Shown here piece after piece: positions 13,501-27,500 of a stretch of DNA of 64,000 nucleotides (position 1 is the first letter of the stretch; each line of letters opens with the position of its first letter). The translations under genes were made by a program, and so were the position numbers. The stretch spans positions 14,021,555 to 14,085,554 of the forward strand of contig CM028931.1 in the NCBI GenBank assembly GCA_016801845.1, read 5' to 3'. Source of the stretch: Polydactylus sextarius. Taxonomy: Eukaryota > Chordata > Actinopteri > Polynemidae. Under the pieces are notes generated by a model. The model made no database searches and was not told where the DNA came from. It saw nothing but the letters and a program-made list of their open reading frames with translations.

Positions 13501-16500
13501 CATTCCTCTCACTTTGGATCCTTATATTTTTTTTTTTTGTTCACCGTGGTGTTTTTGTAGCAGATAAAGAAGCAACTTCCGACAAATGCCTTTTCATCTG
13601 CGATGATGTTAAACATATTACACTTAATTCATTTATTTATCTCACCGTCCCCAAAGGGAAGTGCTGTGTATACAACTTCATACATCACAGCCGGAGTGTG
13701 CGAGTAGAAAGTAATCTAATTTTTAATTTGTGGCTTATTCCGAATTATTTAAATTGCGTTTCAAAAAGACAAGTGTTTGCTTAGAAATGTTGCATTATGC
13801 ATTGTTTGCTTGGAGAGTCATTGCATCAAGGAAAACAAGAACAAAATGAGTTTTTTTTTTTTTTTTTTTACAGAAAGTAAAAGGCTTCTTCAAACTTCAA
13901 ACGAATAAGGAGGGATGAGAAATTTCCCAGCACGCACCGGGACAAGGGTGCAGTTGTCAAAAGAGTTAGCGATTAATCGATAAACCGATCAATACATTTA
14001 ACTTATTAAGCTAACGTATCGCTAACCGCTAATCAGTAACATTCGTTAGCGTTAGCTTAGCGACCGCTAGTCGTCACTTTGCTAACGTTTTCCATTCGTC
14101 TGATAGCAGGAGTCTTTATTAACGATAAACTCTAGATTAATGTAAACGAACGAACCCGTCGCCAACTTGATGGACACAAACGAGTCTGTAGGCGCCATCT
14201 TTGTTTGTTTTTGTTGTCATTCGGTCGTCATAGAGACCCGTCGCGTCGTCTTTAACGTAGCAACTGGCGACGACTTCTGATGATGTGTAAAGGTAAAGTA
14301 GGAGTCTCATGTTTTCACCCCTCAAGACTTCGTTTTAAGGGATGAGGGGTAGGGGTAAAAAAAGAGAAACGGGACTGGCCCTGAGTTGTGTTTTTGCTCT
14401 TGACTTTGAATCAAACCACTAACTTTTCTAACACAGTAGAGAAAACCTAATTCTGCCGTCGCGTCGTGCTGCGCAGGTCCTTCAGAGGCGCAGGAAAATG
14501 TTTTGACCTCATCCGTGTGATTGCTTGTTTGCAGCAGTTGTGGCTCTGATCCCTTCAACCGAGCTTGTTCTGCCGTCATCTCGCCTTCGTCTGGAGCGAG
14601 CCATTATTATAAGACCCGACCGCGGTATTGACCCGCAGTTTGCTGACAGAACAGAAATCCAGCAGCGTTAACACCTGACAACACCTGACCTTTCACAGCC
14701 CGGGTCTCCAGATTGATGCTTTTAAAAGCTGTTGTTCTTTGTGGCTGTGTAACAAAAAGCACTGTAGTAGAAAAGCTGCCAGTGGGTCGATTGAAATTAT
14801 TCCTCCCTGCAATTATTGTTCCATTTCAACATGGCATACCTCAGTAATTGCCAAAAAAAAAAAAAAAAAGACTGGAGCCATGTTTTTCTCTCCAGTCACA
14901 GCAGTCACGTTGCTTTGAAGAAAAGCCTTGATGAGTCTGATTTTGTCACAACCACTGACATCGACCAGTCGCCCAAATCTAAATGCTTAAGACATCATAT
15001 TCCCTCGGAGTGCTACTGTTTTGTCACCGTTGCCAACGCTAACCCTTCAAAATAAGAGTCATTCCAAAGAGAGAGTTATAATTGAATTTGCTGCTGATGG
15101 CTCTCAGTTAGGGACATTAGTTAGACACCACGAGTTGTTTCGCAGACCTGACGTCCGTCGCTAAAGTGATGATGATATTCACAAAATTTTCAGGGCATTA
15201 CGTGAAGGCAAAAGTAATTCTTTGAATAGGGAATTATATCCATTAGGCGCATATTCAAAAGCCAACGCGGGTCAGACTGAGATATCATTTTTGGGCCATT
15301 GATGCGCGAGCGTCAGACAGACGGACGATAATCAGCATGAGTCTTTGGCTCCAAGTGCAAGAAATGAGTTAGAGAAACATTTGGATGAGCAGCTCGGCAC
15401 TGAGACCTTTGAGGCCGCACTGTTACCGCTACAAAGTGAAAACATGGGTCCATATCGTCAGATTTCAAAATGTTTTCCCGTTCCGTCCAAGCCCCACCTA
15501 CTACCGGAGTCGTCACGATACCAGAATTTCAAACTCACGATACCAGAATTTCAAACCATTTTCGATACTATGGGTGATAAAGTAGCAAAAACAAAGAAGC
15601 ATATTATATCACATACATACAAGACAAACATCAATATCATCTTTGTGGCTGGTCGATTTTTATCAGCTTCCATTTATGACTTTAAAAGGTAATGTAACAT
15701 TTTTGTTTTACTGTACAGTGTCCATGGGTAACTTGAAAGGCTTCAAATAAAATATATTATCATCACATTCGACTTAACGGCGTGTAACGCTGCCTCTTCT
15801 CTATAAACATCCGCATGTGCTATATCCTCAGAAACGTCAGAATCTCAGCTAAAATCTCATATTAAACCGTTTCTGCAGCCACCAAACACAGCTAAAGCTA
15901 CAAACAATATTAAGACAAAAATAAGAATAAGAAATAATGCAGCACTTCATGCAGGCTTAATATAGATGAGAGGGTGGAGAAGCATATATGCAGTAGTGTG
16001 TGTGTAAACTGTGTATAGGGTTTCCTTCCCTGTTTGTGAGCACCTAAGTGGGTCAATCTCCACTCTACATATAGCAGCAGTGAGCAGAAGGACCACAGAG
16101 GCCACAACATGGTGCTATAACAAAACCAGAGTAAATCTACTGGATGGTGTTTCATTGAAATGCAGGGTGCTGCATGACTGAGGGAGGGGAGAGCAGTGGG
16201 GGTGCAGATGAGGTGATGATGTAGAGTTATACTCTCCAAGAGTTTTAAAAAGCTTATCAGATCCTGTGCAGCAGGTTATATTATAATACTGGAAGACCAG
16301 ATTTTACAACTCTAGGAAGTTGAGTTAAGTTACTTTATCTATTGTATGAATGAAAGATAAAAAGAAGCAAGCAGAGTTTCTGTTACAATATTATCTGCTG
16401 TGATTTCTTTTGAGGAAAAGGCTGAGCCGGGTTCAAGTTATTTTACTGAAGAGCTTTTTCCTCGTGACGTGCTGCAAATAGTGAACGTAAAGAAGACGCA

Positions 16501-19500
16501 CGCGGTCGACAACAACGCCCAGATAGTCACATCGTGATCGATTGGTTTGATGGGGCCTAAAGTGAGCCGAGAAAAAACATTTCCTCACATCATTACACCA
16601 CCAGCAGCCTGGACTGTTGACACACGGCAGATCGGGTCCATGGATTCTGACTGGTCCGACCCCGACCATCTGCACAAATCCACATTCATCATCAGTCTAC
16701 GGTTTCCTTCCCGTCTAGTTTTGAGAACCCTGCACCGACTGCAGATGGAGGCTTCTGTTGTTGGCTGATGGGTTTGAAAACCGACAGGGTCTGTTGCCCT
16801 CCACCTCAAGGTTTGACGTGTTGTTGCACTTCTGTGCGCTGCTTTTGTAAAAAAAAAAAAAAAAAAATAGTAGTTATCTGAGTCACTGTAGCCTTATGCT
16901 GTCAGCTTCAATCAAGCCTGTCTATTCTCCTTCAACTCAGAAATACTCAATACTCATTCACAGTCAGAGCCACTGAGACCGCGGCTTCACAGCTCCGCGT
17001 GACTAGGCAGGTGTACACCAGAATACATGTACATCAATATCAGAAAATACTAGTCCTAACAATGAGTCACACTCCCTATTTTTCAGATATTTAACAGAAA
17101 AACAAATCAAAACACCTACACGGGAGAAAGGAATTCTCCGACTTTAAACATGAGCTCACATAAAGCTGTAAAGCTGCTGACAGGACAATGTAATTCACAT
17201 TACTCTGCTGACTCCTGATTTGTCCCTGACAACGCAACCTCTAATCTCACAGGGAAGTGGCATAATCCAGTGCGACACTAATCTTGAACAACGGCGGCGA
17301 AGAGCCAGACTGCGCTCAACCTGGCTGCCCGGTGGTCTCCGCCGTGAGATGAATGTAATTGAAGAATGACGAGACAGGATGCTGAAAGCCAGCAGCTTTT
17401 TTCGAAGTGTGAGGTATGGTCATAATGTGAACAATAACCATCTGTGGACTGACTTTCACCAAATATTTGACCAGTAGATTCACTTAAAACTCTCTACACA
17501 CTTTAAATCAAACATCAGAGTTATGAACAAATAGGGTTGCAAACATTCCATGGGAATTGACGGAAATAAACAGGGAATTATCAAAGTTAAAGGTTAGGAA
17601 GATGAATATAGTCGGTAGAAAACATATTGTAGCGTAATGTTTGATAAAACAATCAGATTTGATGTGAATACAGTTGAGATAATATGCTATTCCTCAATCA
17701 TAGGGACATAGAGCACTACTTCCTGCTGAGCTATTGAGGCTACGCCCCCTACATGGATTGTGCGTTGATTGGATGATCAGAGAACGAACCAGTCGAGGCA
17801 AACGTGATAATTTGATGAAGATTTGTTTCTGTTATTTCGACCCACGACGGCCGACGGAAGATGAAATTGATTTGGTTGCACATAAACTTAAAAAGATGAA
17901 CTTTTTAAAGAACGTAGCGGTGCCGTATGTCGAGGTGTTTCGACAGTGAAACCGCTCCGGCGCATCAAGACGCGCCGTTCCCATCAGTTTAACTAGTAAG
18001 TAGATGCTCTAAAAGCAGAGACCTGGGTTCGTGTCCCCATGTTGGCTGTCGCCGCTGCTACCGTTGGCATATGACTCATATATGTTCCTTTAAATCATCC
18101 CAAATTTGCAGTTAATTCCCATAAATTCCCATTATTTCTGTGGAAAGTTACCAATTTGGAATATTTCCACCACTTGTAATCCTATGATTAACTGATGATC
18201 CTTATATGATATGATATGATATATGTCGCAACATAAAATGTTGGAAGGGGGGGGGTAAGGGCAGAAGAGTAAGACAATGGCGACACAGAGAGGAACACGA
18301 CAGACGAGAGATTGTACTGTCCGCTCTCACCACCTCCTCCTCGTTCAGAAGCAGCATCTGACAGTCGGCCACCACGCAGTACTGCGGGTTCCACACAGCT
18401 CGCTCTTCACACGAGTGACCACGTGACATCCAGTGTCTTGACGGACACCGCACATCTAGAGAGGAGGAGGAGAAAGACACACAGTGATGAGGACAAGATA
18501 TCACTTACGAGGCAGGAAGAAGAAGAAGATTGCGGCTGGTGGTTTTGGGCTTGATAACACAAGAGAAAGGAAAGTAACAGCTTTAACAGTGAGAGCCTAA
18601 AAAAGAAGAAACAATTAGGACTTTTGTTTAATGGGCCCTTTATTTATCAGGAAGAAAAAAAAAAAAACTGTTTTTCAATTTGTCCGAATAACTGGATCAG
18701 GAAATGCAGACATTCTTACTCTTGATTATAAAATTCCATCGGAGCGCTCTCACTTCAATCATTCACTCAGTTTATGTCAGGTGAGGATGAATATAAAACA
18801 AGTGAGACGGGGATATATTAGATTCACATATCCACCCAATGATGACATAAATAAATCAAAGACATAATCACATCAGAAGTAATACATATGCTTCGGGATA
18901 CGGGAAACGCACTCCATCAATTCTCACACCTTGGTTACCGTTACCGAGGCATCAGCTGCATCAATCAACACAGAGCACGATGCAGGAGTTTCAACTTTGC
19001 ACCTCAGATATTTCCTCTTGACGTTGCGTACAGTAAAAAAACACATTTTTTGCCTTTAAGTCAAAAACTTAAACATCCACGACAAGGTTTCTGAGAAGAC
19101 TAAGCTGGGTAACGCGTGCGCAAGGAGGCATCAATACACCATGCTGCAATGCGTTTCATCATGTCAGTGACTGTAATCACCCTCGATGAGCAGCAACTGA
19201 GAAACCACTGCTGCGTTGCTACGTTGCTGCTAACAACTTTGACACTGGATTTTTTTTTTTTTGGAGGGGGGGGACAGAATATAAAACTACACCAGCGGAG
19301 AGTTTCAAAGCGAATACTTGATGAACTGAGACGTATATTATTCATCCAACGCGCCAACAATATTCCTGTCATGTATTTTTTAAATCAACTCGTTTACAAT
19401 CCTGCAAAATTAGAACTTGTGTGGTTTCGGACGCCAGCGTGCAAAACTGCACATAATGCACAAATCAAATTTAGGGTCCTCTCGACTCAGTCAGTCGAGC

Positions 19501-21493
19501 CTCTTTGATCATTTCCACTTAATGACTGCTTCATCCCAGGTAGTCTCATCACATGGGCCATTAGAGACTACATCACAAGAGCACAGTCATATTAATGCAC
19601 AAACAGACACACACACACACAACGCAGCATCTGACTGATCAGCTTACATTCACGTTGTGGACAGGAGCAGGCCGAGCACAGTTTTCCATTAAGCAGAGCG
19701 TCTTCAAAGACAGGATTTAAATCCTGGTGTCGATTAAATTATGCAATTTTTATTCAGTTTTGCAAGTTTTAAAATGATGGACAGCGAGATGGACAAGAGA
19801 CAAGGAGAGGCGAGGAAAACCGAAAACGAAGGAACAGGAGGGAAATGAAGCGAAGCAGCCACACGGTAAACCTTTAAACAAAGCAAAAAAAAAAAAAAAA
19901 CTGCAGGTTAAAATTAAAAACACACAAACCAAGAACCAAAAAAAACCAACCTCAATTAAATCGTGCTCCACATTTCTTGGAGCAGCTCTTTGACAGGCAA
20001 CCTCAGAAGATTCTGGCTGACTGACAAACCCAAGGACAACTCGCTGATGTGATATAAAATTAAATGGATTTTCTCTTTTCGTGGCCTTGCTGATTTATTG
20101 ATCAGACTCATGACAGATACATATTCTGTTGTCAAGATCAATACATTGCAAGGTGTTGCTGTGAGAGGTAGCATGCTGCACAATATAGTCACTTTCTCAG
20201 ATAAGGGGAAGAAATACTAGCTCCATGAGGATTCACCTAAACATGAATTAGTTTAGCTGCAGTTTTTCCTACGTTTCAGCTACGTGACTTTTACAATCTT
20301 AGTGCAGAGGGCAGTTTAGTCCGCTAGCTTAGTCGCTATTTTAGCCGCTAGTTTAGCCGCTATCTTAGCCGCTAGCTTTAACCGTTTAAGGACGTTAAAG
20401 AAAACAATTACCGATTTTTTCTGAATATTTAAAAACTACACTAAATATTTTTTACGTGAACATTTAATGCTACGTTGTATGTCAAAGCCTGAATAACATC
20501 ATTACACGTGCTAAATAACGGTACTTTCAGCTACCGCGTGACTTTTAGAATCTTAGCACAGAGGGAAGGTTAGCCCGCTAGCTTAACTGCTAGCTTAGCT
20601 GCTAGCTAGATAAAAAAAAAAGAGCTGCGTCATTACTTCAACGTCTGTGTAACGTGGTTGTTGTTCACAAAAAACGTTGGAAGACTTTAAAAGAAACACT
20701 TACCGATGTTTTCTGAATATTTAAAAACTCCTCTAACTATTTTTATTTTAATTATTACGTCGGCTGCGGTTGGAATATACATTTTTCAACCGTTTCATTG
20801 TGGTCACACAACCGGAAGTGGGCGCCATGTTTGTTTGAAGCGAAAGCTGAGGTGCAACTTGGGAATTTTATTATTATTTTTTATTTTATATATTTTTTAT
20901 TTTATTTTATTTTATTATTATTTTATTCTATCAGTCTTTTTCATTTTTAATATTTGTTCATATATATTTTTTAAATATTTTTATTTATATATTTTTATAA
21001 TTTTTATTTTTTTTAAATCAAAATCAATTAACATTGTTTACATCATTCTTCTCCATAGACATTTATTACCACAATGTGTTTGTGCGCTAAGACAAAGAAT
21101 TTCAATCTTAATAAAATAATAATAATAATAATGAGGAACTATTTCACAAATTCATCTACACAGGGCATTTTGTAGGGATAACCATAAATAACCATGAGCT
21201 ATTGCTAGTAGTTTGATTTATTCACCAAAGTTTGACTTTTCCTCTTGATGCATCAACTTTATTCTCAATATTTCGACTTACAATATTCACAAAATGCTCA
21301 ATAAAGAGTAAAAAAAAAAACTTGTATTTACATATAATTTCAATAAATTCAAGATTCTGAATATTTTTAAACAGATTGGTAAAAACAAAGCTAAGGTGAC
21401 AAGCCTCCCAAGAAAACCAATTTCGAAACTGAAATTAATTTAACTGCCTACATTGTTTTGTCAATATCCTGTCATATATAAAATATGGAAGAG

Positions 21494-21549
<56 letters not shown>

Positions 21550-24500
21550 AGCTTGTGTAAACTTTCTCACCTTGTGTACCCATGCTATTCTCACAACACA
21601 ATTTAGATTCAGTACATGATTCAAAACAGACGTCTATGGTCTTCAGTGACAGTTCTTCTGACCATCATATAAGAATAGAAATGATTACATTAAGTTTCTG
21701 CAATAATGGCAATAATGAGATAAAAAAAATATAAATAATCTGAAACACTCAAGGTCTGCCTACATGCGTATTTTAAGTCATTATGCCTGATTAGACCTCC
21801 TACTGTGAGTGATTGGTTCAACTTTGAAACTTTTAAACATCTCCAAGTAATCCAAGTAATTATACAGGAACTCGGGCGTTGGCATGTGTCTCTACCAGAG
21901 GAACAGTTTCTGTGAGGCTAGGAACTTTACAGGGCTGTAAAGTAATGATAACGTGATGAAAGTCTGTCCCACCCTCCCATGCCGTCAGTGATCGCGGTCT
22001 TACCCTGAAAGAACTGAGTAGAGAGGACGTTCCAGAAAAGTTCCCGGCCCCTAAATGTTACCTGGAACTTATTGGTGAAAACAGAGCTAATAGTAGGAAA
22101 AGCACAGGTGTAGTTATTTTGATATGTACAACCTGCTTAAATATTGTTTCAGATGTTTAAGTAGGTTCCCTAGCAAAGCTCATGGGAACCACCACACTGA
22201 CACTTCTATGTAATCACTAAAGGAAACCTAACCTCTTCACCTCCACACTCCCTAGATCCCAATCCAATTGAGCATCTGTGGGATGTGCCAGAACTAGCGA
22301 GGCTCCTGGAGTGGTTGTGTTGCCAGTGTCCCAGTGCCAGAAACCACAGGACACTCCCAGAAGTCCTGTGTCCATGCTCCAGTGGGACAGAGCTGTTTTG
22401 GTGTTATCAGAGGAGACACAATGTGTTTTTTATGTTGTGGCTGATCAGTGTGTGCTGTTTCTTTGGCAGCATCATTATTTTTGGATGTGTTCATTCTTGC
22501 AAAGCCTTTTTATAGCAATTTCATCAAATGTGGTGCAAATGTTCACAAGACTGGACTGAACACATTTTGTTGGACACGTGGTCAAAGGTCAAAGCTACTG
22601 TGACTTCACAATATATGGCCAAGCATTTGCCGATTAACTAACAGACACATCCAACCGCAAGGAGGTGATGCTGATTTACACGCTTTGACACTTGAATGTT
22701 AAAAAGGTCACATAGAAAAAGGACGGAGAACGTCTTTAAGGCAGATAAATTCTTCTATTTGATATAAATCTGCAGGGTCTTTCTTTTTATTTGATCTGAA
22801 GTGTCAGAAAATGTAGATACAAGACGTAAAAGCACTTTTAAAAGCACTGAAAAGGATCTGACCTGAGAGGACTGACTGAGAGTAATAGTTCGATTTCACA
22901 AAACCCATCAAGAGCTGTATAATAATTGAATCAATCCAGAGCACTACCAAGGATGGGAGAGGTACATTTATATTAGGATGCAAAAAATTGTTACTCAGTA
23001 ACCATGTTTGCTGCTTTTTATTTGTGGTTGATTTTAAATTCATGTGGCAAATACACCGCTTCATCTTAAGATCCACTGCATTTATCTAAAAGTAACAAAG
23101 CCTTTCTTGAATAAAAAGAAAAAAAAAACAGTTTAATTAGGGTATAATGAGTCTGTCTAAACTGCTTTAACTTTGACTAAAGGACAGTTATGTAATCGAG
23201 CACATTTTTACTGAACAGCTGGCGAAAAGACACAATAGATCATGTATTTGTTAGGCTGTTACATGCACACACTGACGTCTGAGAGCCAATGAGAAGCATG
23301 GAGTCATGGATGACTGTGTTTTGCTCTAAGTGTGTAAGATAAGAAGTGTTCCAATCAGATAGTAGCTCTACTCTGACTCAGACGACAAGCACAGCCATGT
23401 TGTATTTGCACGTACTTACACTGAGCTGCTCCTTCCTGTGTTTAAAATATTGGAGTTTGACCTCGATCAATATCTGCACGATATTAGCATTCCTGTCCCC
23501 ACCCTTTACATCAATAGCCGCGACCTGCAATGTGACAATAAAACTCACCTTTCACAGGCTGCCGGTCGAGTCGTTCCGTCAGGTATTGATAGAGCGAATA
23601 TAAAAATAAAAAATAAAAATGGCCCTAATGGCGTTCGATCAATACTTCTTCTTCTCTTTTTTTTTTTTTTTTTTTCAGTTGCCTCACAGATGCCTCACAA
23701 ACATTTAGTTTGAAATACCTGCTCTCCAGTTCTGGTAAGAATGGAGTCAGTGACAGGAAAAAAAAAAAAAAAAAAACCATAGAGAGGATCCGATCGAACG
23801 TTGGTTATAGAGCAAAAACACAAAAGATTGGAGGCAGGATGTGGGCTGCGCTGCTGATTTACCCAGCTGACTGTGTTTGGAGCATAATCTAAGGAAAACA
23901 ATGGTAGCGAGGCCTTAAATTGAACAACTTTTTGCGTTTTTTGGGTTGGGTATTGCACAAGCTCGGTGAAAAATATAGAGATCAATATTGACTCGCCATC
24001 ACATAACACAACAGTTTCTGCACCTACTACTCCCACATAATATAGATTCTCACCTAAAGTAGACTTACTTTTTTGCAGGAGCCTGATTTAGTGGTGTGGG
24101 GATTTCAAACCTCCAAATATCAAAGACTCAATTCCAGTGACACTTCTCTCATGGAAGCACCCGTGTGATTCTAATTTCATATTATTATGATCACATGTAG
24201 AGAATATATGAACTATACTGATGCTGTAGCTGTTCATCTACCGCAACACAATATAGAAAACACCTCTCTCGTGTGGACGACTTTCCAAACCCAGATGTTA
24301 CTAATCAGGTGTGTCAGTTCCAAGATCCTGCCATCGCACATGCTGGCTACCTGGAACAGCTTCTGACACTGAAAATGGAGTGCAGCCATTATTTATCTTA
24401 ATAGATACCCATGTGTTTTATCGCACTAAACAAAAAAATATATTATAAAAGCTTTAGTTGACACTGTAGACTGTCGATTGCTCATGTAAAGCTCATGACA

Positions 24501-27500
24501 ACTGTGTTAAAATCCAAAAACTAATCAGATCTTCTAAATATTTCTTGTTTGTTGTCTGTTTGTTGTATCAAATGGGCTTCCTGACAGCCAACTGTCTTTT
24601 TTGGCTTTGATAATTACTTGCTGCTGCAGGATCCAAACTGGGAATGAAAATAGCTGCAGATCAAGGTGGTACGCTCTCATCCCAACCCACCAAAGGATTG
24701 CTTCGGAAGAGATGCATTCATTTAAATGGTAAGTTATAAATCCTGCCTGTCTCCATGCCGCCAGCTGCATCACCATGCTCCAATGCAGCTTTGAGAGATT
24801 TAGAGTCCCTGGATTCGCTGCGCCGTTGGTGAGAAGCTTCATCTTTTTCTGCTCATACAGACCAAACGCTGCAAAGGCCACAAGGTAAAACCCAAATGCG
24901 GAGACTTCCTCTCAGCGTTTTCCCAGGAAATGCCGTGCAAGCAAATGAATGCCTTGAGCTTGCCACCAAACACAACTTCAGGGGGGGCAGAAACAGAAAC
25001 AGAGAGGATGCAAATGTACAAACAAGACTTTGGCAGCCTACCAGCGTTTACAGCTTTTAAGGATGCCTTGCTGCCACTGACAACCGCTCATTTACACTCA
25101 TGCGCGACTGAGGCATCTCTGTGAACTCTGGCTGTCGAATAAGAGGCTCAAAGAGATGGCGGCGCTAAGAGCATGAAGACGCTACAGGCACGAGGCCAAA
25201 AAAGCTGTGTCAACCAATCAATGGAACAAAGGCGGATGCTAGAAAATGAAGGGGAAAGTCTCAGTAGACACATGAAGCTCGAGAAGTTTTGCAGCTTTCT
25301 GGTTTCCCAATTAAAATTTAAAATATACAGTTGCAGCCCTCAGTCAAGTGAGAAACTGATCAGAGATCATTAGAAAGAAGAAGCTCTGAACCAATGTAGT
25401 GAGCACACGTGCCTCAGAAGTTGTCTTGGAGACATCGGGTGCTTATACAACCCAGGCAGCTCGAGAGATTCCAAAGCAAACATGGTACAATGAGGCCAAA
25501 CGCCACGTTTCTTATGATGAACATAGCAAAGCACAGTTCATCATAAGGTCTTACAGGTTTTTACTCCAGATATTAAAACACTGAAACTGAAAAATATGAG
25601 AATATCACCTTGTGTATTGTCTGAGACAGATTAGATCACATCTAGAGGTTAGACTTTAAGAGGTGAGATCGAATTTGCGAGAGACATTATGAAGAAAAAA
25701 AAAAAAAGGTGATGAAATGGCAAATTACATTTAAAATGTCAGAGATGAATGTGTGGTGAAAACAAATGTATGACTTGGATGAGTTAAAGAACTAGAACTA
25801 TGCCTAAAAAGACAGAAAATGTTTTTAAACTGATGATAATCTTTTACCTGGGGACTGAGAATCTGGGAAAAAAATTTATCTGTTTTATGATGTTATATTT
25901 CAGTTGTTTTAATCAAATATAGCCTGCATGATGACACATCTATCTGACTTACACTGTGCCCTTGTGTTTTGTGTTGCCGAATAAATAAAATGTATTCGGT
26001 GAAGAGATTTTTACAAACAGAGCCAAAAGTGAAGGATACTAAACTGAATAGTGATGTGAAACCTTGATTCCGACTTTGTCAGTAAAAGAATGTTTTAACT
26101 TCAGTCTTGTAACCTTGTTTCTGTGAACTCTTGTCTTTGTTGCAGATTTCCATGTCATCTCTCTCTAAGCTGGTGAGTAGGAGTTGTGTGGGCAGTGTTA
26201 CTCTTGACTGTAATGGAGACTGTTTTTGTGAAACTGACCCAGACTTTGAACTCTTTCTCAGTAGTTGCTGCTCGAACATCTTTTGTCTGACACTTGTGTT
26301 CTGGAGAAACTGTTCTCATGGTCTACGGTCCAGGTCCATGACTGAGGGGATAATTGAGAGTCGGTCATCGTAATAGCGTTGAGAGTTTGCTGAGTAATGG
26401 TGGTGATGGTTTCTTAGTAAGGTATTGGGTCGCTGTATTTGCCAGAATAGACTCAATGCACCTTGGCTTTCATCCTACGAGTGTGTGAACTCTATTAGGG
26501 GGATGACACATCGTTTCTCGAAAAGACACTTTGTCATTCAGTGTTTTGATGATGGTGGTGAAGAGCCGGTGTGTCATATCAATCTGAAATCTCCAATAGG
26601 TTGAGATGAGTGTTAGCAGCTCTCTGCTAACACTTTAGCCAATGTCTTTTATAGCGATACGTCACACTCGTCACGTCTCATACATATAAATTTAAATTGC
26701 GGGATTCTGCGGCCTACAGGTGTTTTTTATTCTTTATTTTTAGATTTTAATTATTTTTGTGGTAAAATAAGCAATTTCCCAGTCTAAAAATAAATAATGA
26801 TAACAATATAAATACTGTAATATACAGTAACATGTTAATCAAAACATACAGTATTAAAAGAATATTACATAAATAGAAATAAAATACATAGACAAAGAGG
26901 AAAACGCAGCTTGGGCTGTAGCTACGTGCTTTGCCCAGATGATTTCGTACGTGCCACACTACTGGCCGATGTTCATGTATCCCGGGTGCTGATTGGCTCA
27001 TTAGTCCGCTTGCCTCTCTGCCAGCATCCACAGCCAGGCTTAAAAAAATCAAATAAATATATGGTCACAACTAGGCAAGGGACCACTGTATATGATTTCC
27101 ACTCTAATTAAACCATCTAGTGACCTTTTGTGCCCTATGGTTTTTGTTGTACACAAAGTACGTTTTAGATAATGACAATAGTTGTGGCAAAAGTTTCACG
27201 AAAGATAGTTTTTTGTTGGATTTATTATCACAGGGCATCAAAAATGAAATACATGACTTTTTCCTCGTGGTAGTGTGTTCTTCCTCAACTCGCAAAGTGA
27301 CATGTGTTTGTACAGTTTGAAATGCAATCCTGCTTTGCCTATTGTTGCGTTTTTGCTGAGGCGCGGGGCACCGATAACGGCGCCCTCGAAGAGAAGAGAG
27401 AAGCTGAGCATAAGCTCGCAACCGATTCAATTCTGTAATTTTAACCAAAATTGAAGCGAGGACCGAATGAGACCAAGAATTCGCCGAACAGTTTTAATGG

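Larger units (their letters stand above)
10757..18330. other. RasGAP intron
   Basis: Holds the transposon copies at 12255-12841 and 13880-14390. The rest is unique-looking or degenerate. A GC-richer frame at 17734-17949 was inspected and has no recognisable protein. Stretches near 13020-13260 and 17230-17360 look less decayed and could be conserved noncoding elements, but I cannot test this. Confidence 0.4.

Noticed and set aside
17734..17949. 71-residue frame MRLRPLHGLCVDW...
   Set aside because: It is in a GC-richer stretch with plausible composition but no recognised motif, splice borders or second exon; probably part of an unidentified repeat.
17990..18045. tRNA-like B-box (gggttcgtgtcccc)
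   Set aside because: Possible tRNA-derived SINE fragment, but no A box or cloverleaf could be drawn around it.
20706..21119. 137-residue frame in AT-rich DNA
   Set aside because: Composition is Phe/Ile/Tyr from TTTTATTT runs; no domain or splice evidence.
23438..23590. Frame MFKILEFDLDQYLHDISIPV
   Set aside because: Coding-like at first sight, but with no splice borders that extend it and no family match.
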